DNA of 41,930 nucleotides, from positions 1 to 41,930 of the forward strand of contig JAMPFQ010000030.1 of assembly GCA_023664345.1 (NCBI GenBank), in the 5' to 3' direction. Source of the DNA: Lachnospiraceae bacterium. Its GTDB lineage: Bacteria > Bacillota > Clostridia > Lachnospirales > Lachnospiraceae. Under the pieces are notes generated by a model. The model saw only the letters and a program-made list of their open reading frames with translations. It did not search any database and was not told the DNA's origin. Below, piece by piece: positions 38,818-41,930 of the stretch; positions within the stretch are counted from its first letter, which is position 1; each line of letters opens with the position of its first letter. Both the position numbers and the translations under genes were made by a program.

Positions 38818-39965
38818 GCCTCCACACTCTTTTTTAACCGGTTCAGCCCGTCCCTGAGACGTTCCCTGGGACAGGCAGGGTTCATTCGGATAAACTGCCT
38901 GCCGCAGCTTCCGTACTCCTCCCCTTCCGTCAGGTACAGCCCGCTGTCCTGGCGGATGAACCTACATAACTTCCCCGCGTCCTCCGTGACCGCACTGCAG
39001 TCCAGCCACAGCAGATATGTGGCATCAGAGGGTGTCACCTTGATCATGGGCAGATTCTCTTTTATAAATTCCCGCACCAGCTGCTTGTTCTCATAGAGAT
39101 ACTGCCGAAGTTCCTCCAGCCAGTTCTCCCCTTTTTCAAAAGCCGCCACGGCGGCTCCTATGGCAAAGGCGTTCGGCTCTGCCACCTCGTCCGTATTTAA
39201 GCCGCGGTCTAACTTATGGCGGAGCACCGGATCAGGAACCATCACCGCCGCCGTCTGCAGCCCCGCCAGGTTAAAGGTCTTGGTGGGCGCCATACAGGTG
39301 ACGCTGTTATCCCGGCACGCCTCCGACACGGACGCAAAAGGCACATACTCACATCCGGGATCTGTCAGGTCACAGTGGATCTCATCGGAGAGCACCAGCA
39401 CATGATGTCTGACACATAACTCGCCGATCCGGGCGAGGGTTTCCCTGTCCCATATTTTCCCCACGGGATTATGGGGATTGCACAACAGCATCAGCGTAGT
39501 CTGGGGATCCGCAAGCTTCTCCTCCAGATCCGCGAAATCTACGGAATACTGCCCGCCATCATAAACCAGAGGGCTTTCCAATATATTACGTCCGTTATTC
39601 CTGATGGAATTGAAAAAAATATTGTATACCGGCGTCTGCACCAGCACGTTTTCGCCCACGGTGGTCAGCTTTCTCACCGCGCTGGAGATGGCGGGCACCA
39701 CGCCGGTACAGAAGATCAGCCAGTCCTTTTCCATGACAAGCCCATGGCGGCGCTTCCACCAACGGATGTACGCCTCGTACCAGTCCTCTGTCACCACATG
39801 GTAGCCGAAAATACCGTGCTCTGCCCGCGCCCTGATGGCCTCCAGCACCTCGGGAGCCGTCTCCAGATCCATATCCGCCACCCACATGGGCAGTTCCCCC
39901 TCCGGCACGTCCCATTTCAAAGAACCCACACCCCGCCGGTCGGTCATTTTATCAAAATCATACAT
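38805..39965 (-). CDS. PatB/MalY-family pyridoxal-phosphate aminotransferase (C-S lyase)
   Basis: This 386-residue protein begins MYDFDKMTDRRGVGSLKWD, the N-terminal signature of MalY/PatB. Other landmarks are VADMDLETAPEV, FGYH, NPHNPVGKIW, LSDEIHCDLTDPG (PLP contact) and the Schiff-base Lys in APTKTFNLAGLQTA. These enzymes cleave cystathionine or cysteine conjugates and may affect sulphur metabolism. ATG 39965 is used; AAAGGA lies about 11 nt before it. It follows the DUF3737 gene by 7 bp. Confidence 0.92.
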   Translation of the reverse strand: MYDFDKMTDRRGVGSLKWDVPEGELPMWVADMDLETAPEVLEAIRARAEHGIFGYHVVTEDWYEAYIRWWKRRHGLVMEKDWLIFCTGVVPAISSAVRKLTTVGENVLVQTPVYNIFFNSIRNNGRNILESPLVYDGGQYSVDFADLEEKLADPQTTLMLLCNPHNPVGKIWDRETLARIGELCVRHHVLVLSDEIHCDLTDPGCEYVPFASVSEACRDNSVTCMAPTKTFNLAGLQTAAVMVPDPVLRHKLDRGLNTDEVAEPNAFAIGAAVAAFEKGENWLEELRQYLYENKQLVREFIKENLPMIKVTPSDATYLLWLDCSAVTEDAGKLCRFIRQDSGLYLTEGEEYGSCGRQFIRMNPACPRERLRDGLNRLKKSVEAYGA

Positions 39966-39972
39966 ACGGTGC

Positions 39973-40875
39973 TCAATCCTTTCCCCATCCCGGAAGAATC
40001 GCCTTTTCCCACGGTGCATGGTCGGAAGTCTTTCCGATCCCTCCTGCCTCGATCTTCGTCTGGTCGATCCTTACTTTCCTGCCGTCCATGATCAGTTCCC
40101 CAATCCTGTCCGCGCGGATGATGCCGCCCTTGGGATTGAACACGCTGTCCACGTTTCCCACGATCTCCACATCAGCCTGGGAATACTCAAAGGCAAGGGT
40201 GGTATTGATCAGACGACAGTTCTTCATCACCAGATTGTCAATATAGCACATTCCCTGCAGGCTTTCTATGATACAGTTCACAAGCGTGATATTCCTGGAA
40301 TTCCACCCCAGATATTCCCCGGAGATAAAGGAATCATAGACCGTGATGTTGTCCGCGTTCCAGAAAGAATCTTTGGAAAGCATCCTGGAATCACGGATCT
40401 CAATATCGGAAGCGCCGTCAAAGGAATAGTTTCCCACCAGAGAAAAGTTCGCCGCCTTTACATTCCTGCAGTTCATGGCAAAATAATCCCCCTTGGCGGT
40501 CACATGATCCATCTGAATGTCCTCGCAGTTCCACAGGGTCTCCGCCGCGTTGGGAAACGATACATTCTTCAGCACGATATTCTTAGACCGCCTGAAATTC
40601 TTCGGGGCCTCGATAATGGTATCCGCCACAGAAATATTTTCCGTATACCAGATACCCGCTCTTGCCATGTCAAACAGCGTACAGTCCCTCATGACTACAT
40701 TTTTGCTGTACCATAAAGGATACTTCCAGCGGAACAAAGTGTTGTCGATCTCCAGATCGGAACTCTCTTTCAGAGGTGATTCTCCATCCGCGAACGTACA
40801 ATAGCTGATATGACTGTCCTTTTCCTGAAAAAGGGCTCTCTCTCCTGTGAAAAATTGTTGATTGATCTCTTTCAT
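39973..40875 (-). CDS. DUF3737 protein (parallel beta-helix)
   Basis: This 300-residue protein has the family start MKEINQQFFTGERALF and FADGESPLKES, then many short turns of the type KNVVMRDCTLFD, ENISVADTIIE, KNIVLKNVSF, EDIQMDHVTA, RNVKAANFSL, SDIEIRDSRM, DNITVYDSFI and RNITLVNCII, as in pectate-lyase-like right-handed helices. DUF3737 proteins have no proven activity. No signal peptide is seen, so it is likely cytoplasmic. GGAGG lies 5 nt before ATG 40875. Confidence 0.93.
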   Translation of the reverse strand: MKEINQQFFTGERALFQEKDSHISYCTFADGESPLKESSDLEIDNTLFRWKYPLWYSKNVVMRDCTLFDMARAGIWYTENISVADTIIEAPKNFRRSKNIVLKNVSFPNAAETLWNCEDIQMDHVTAKGDYFAMNCRNVKAANFSLVGNYSFDGASDIEIRDSRMLSKDSFWNADNITVYDSFISGEYLGWNSRNITLVNCIIESLQGMCYIDNLVMKNCRLINTTLAFEYSQADVEIVGNVDSVFNPKGGIIRADRIGELIMDGRKVRIDQTKIEAGGIGKTSDHAPWEKAILPGWGKD

Positions 40876-40906
40876 ATCGTCCTCCTATTCCCGGTCCGAG
40901 ACTGTT

Positions 40907-41752
40907 TTATTCCGAAACTGCAAAAAAAGCAATCCCTATGGCTCCCGGCCCTATGTGTGTGCCGATTGCACCGCCTACGCTGGCAGGTATCGGGCGATCC
41001 ACGATCCCTTTCCAAAGGTTCTCATGGTCATCAATATACTTCTGTATGACCACATCAGTCAATCCCGTATATGCCAGGATAAAAGGCATATCATAATCCA
41101 CTCCGTTGGCCCGGGCGATCTCTTCCGCCAGCAGGTTATTTCCCTGTTTGGAACCTCTTGCCTTGCCAAGGACAACCACCTCGCCGCCCTGTATAGCGAT
41201 AACAGGCTTGATAGACAGCAGGCTTCCGGCTGCCGCCGCCGCTTTTGAGATTCGTCCGCCCTTTTTCAGATATTCCAGAGTATCCAACAGTGCGATCAGA
41301 CGAATATTCTTTTTCTCTTTCTCCAGGTTTTTCACGATTTCTTTCGCGGAAAGCCCCTGATCTTTCAATCGGAGCGCGTATTCTACCAGGATACGTTCCC
41401 CAAGGCTGGCATTCTCACTGTCTACGATGTATACGCTCTCCCGATGATTCTCCGCTCCGATATTCGCGCTCTGATAGGTGCCGGAAAGCTTGGACGAGAT
41501 CGTTATGACGATCACTTCATCGCCCTGTTCCAGCGCAGCCTTATATGCCTCCTCAAAAACAGAGGGCGGAATCTGACTGGTCGCAGGAAGCTCATCACTC
41601 TCGATCAGTTTCTCATAAAACTCCCTGTGGGACAGATCGATACCATCCTGATATTCCTTTGAATCAAAAGTGATCGTAATAGGAAGTATGAGCAGGTCCT
41701 CCCTCTTATTATCTACAATGTCCGAACATGAATCCGTAATGATCTTGACCAT
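40907..41752 (-). CDS. DegV-family fatty-acid-binding protein
   Basis: This 281-residue protein starts VKIITDSCSDI and has LPITITFDSKEYQDGIDLSH, the TSQIPPSVFEEAY loop, SSKLSGTYQSANIGA and GALLSIKP-like segments, all marks of DegV. DegV proteins bind fatty acids and in Gram-positives act as FakB subunits that present fatty acids to the kinase FakA for phospholipid synthesis. AAGGAGG lies 5 nt before ATG 41752. No fakA-like gene is in the window. Confidence 0.94.
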   Translation of the reverse strand: MVKIITDSCSDIVDNKREDLLILPITITFDSKEYQDGIDLSHREFYEKLIESDELPATSQIPPSVFEEAYKAALEQGDEVIVITISSKLSGTYQSANIGAENHRESVYIVDSENASLGERILVEYALRLKDQGLSAKEIVKNLEKEKKNIRLIALLDTLEYLKKGGRISKAAAAAGSLLSIKPVIAIQGGEVVVLGKARGSKQGNNLLAEEIARANGVDYDMPFILAYTGLTDVVIQKYIDDHENLWKGIVDRPIPASVGGAIGTHIGPGAIGIAFFAVSE

Positions 41753-41800
41753 ACTGCCTCCTTATTCTTTTTATATATTTTACCGAATCTGTAATCCAAC

Positions 41801-41824
41801 AAAAAAGCTTAGATTCCTCTAAGC
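41801..41824 (-). terminator. Terminator of tRNA-Val
   Basis: GCTTAGA and TCTAAGC form a perfect 7-bp stem around GGAA on the minus strand, followed by six T. It lies about 30 bp after the tRNA. Confidence 0.8.
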
Positions 41825-41855
41825 CCGCCTAAAACTGATATTCAATATACAAAAG

Positions 41856-41928
41856 TGGGGCCTATAGGGCTCGAACCTATGACCCTCTGCTTGTAAGGCA
41901 GATGCTCTCCCAGCTGAGCTAAGACCCC
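41856..41928 (-). tRNA. tRNA-Val(UAC)
   Basis: Acceptor GGGGTCT/AGGCCCC pairs with one G-T. The anticodon stem TCTGC/GCAGA encloses CTTACAA, giving anticodon TAC. The T-arm CCTATAGG-type stem with GGTTCGAGCC is present. CCA is not encoded. Its promoter lies beyond the window end. Confidence 0.93.
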
Positions 41929-41930
41929 AT

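Overview
The window looks like a chromosomal segment of a Lachnospiraceae-type gut Clostridia (Firmicutes). This rests on moderate GC with AT-rich promoters of the form TTGACA-17 bp-TATAAT, AGGAGG ribosome binding sites, a DUF3021/LytTR cassette, a two-gene minimal Suf system, a very large single-chain pyruvate:ferredoxin oxidoreductase, DUF1700 and DUF6171 proteins, and many small XRE regulators. No species can be named from the sequence alone.

Layout. 1-4.1 kb is an accessory, decaying region: a tRNA-Arg cut by the window edge, a three-stem inverted-repeat element, two tandem XRE regulators facing a four-site operator array, remains of a carbohydrate-uptake locus, dispersed repeats, and a small membrane protein with a divergent XRE regulator. 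4.1-9.8 kb is a five-gene minus-strand operon matching the uncharacterised STM4011-STM4015 families (two radical SAM enzymes, the last fused to a HAD phosphatase domain; a sulfatase-fold hydrolase; an ATP-grasp enzyme; a leucine-rich-repeat protein) behind a near-consensus promoter. This is the best candidate for an undescribed pathway. 9.8-14.5 kb holds a truncated regulator, then a stand-alone condensation-domain protein and a LytTR/DUF3021/ABC-transporter cassette.

14.6-17 kb is another decayed stretch: a Uma2 nuclease-fold gene, an alpha/beta-hydrolase pseudogene, an HTH remnant interrupted by a repeat, an AbrB-like protein and two small unknown genes. 17-23.9 kb has an unknown gene, an aminoglycoside-phosphotransferase-like kinase, an AgrA/AgrC-like two-component system and a heterodimeric ABC exporter, all on the minus strand. 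At 24.1-24.9 kb a second copy of the small membrane protein again faces an XRE gene.

25-42 kb is mostly core: tRNA-Pro, a YfcE-like phosphoesterase, RdgB, an amidase-fold protein lacking its zinc ligands, an rRNA methyltransferase, a 43-residue Asn/Gln-rich protein, DUF1700 and DUF6171 proteins, tRNA-Arg, a chemotaxis receptor, a polytopic glycosyltransferase, SmsCB (Suf-like), NifJ, a PatB/MalY aminotransferase, DUF3737, DegV and tRNA-Val.

Regulation links distant parts. A 28-bp motif with two GCAA boxes 21 bp apart precedes the LytTR operon, the condensation-domain gene and the glycosyltransferase/smsCB intergenic region, suggesting one LytTR regulon. Dispersed repeats repeatedly sit at the broken ends of genes.
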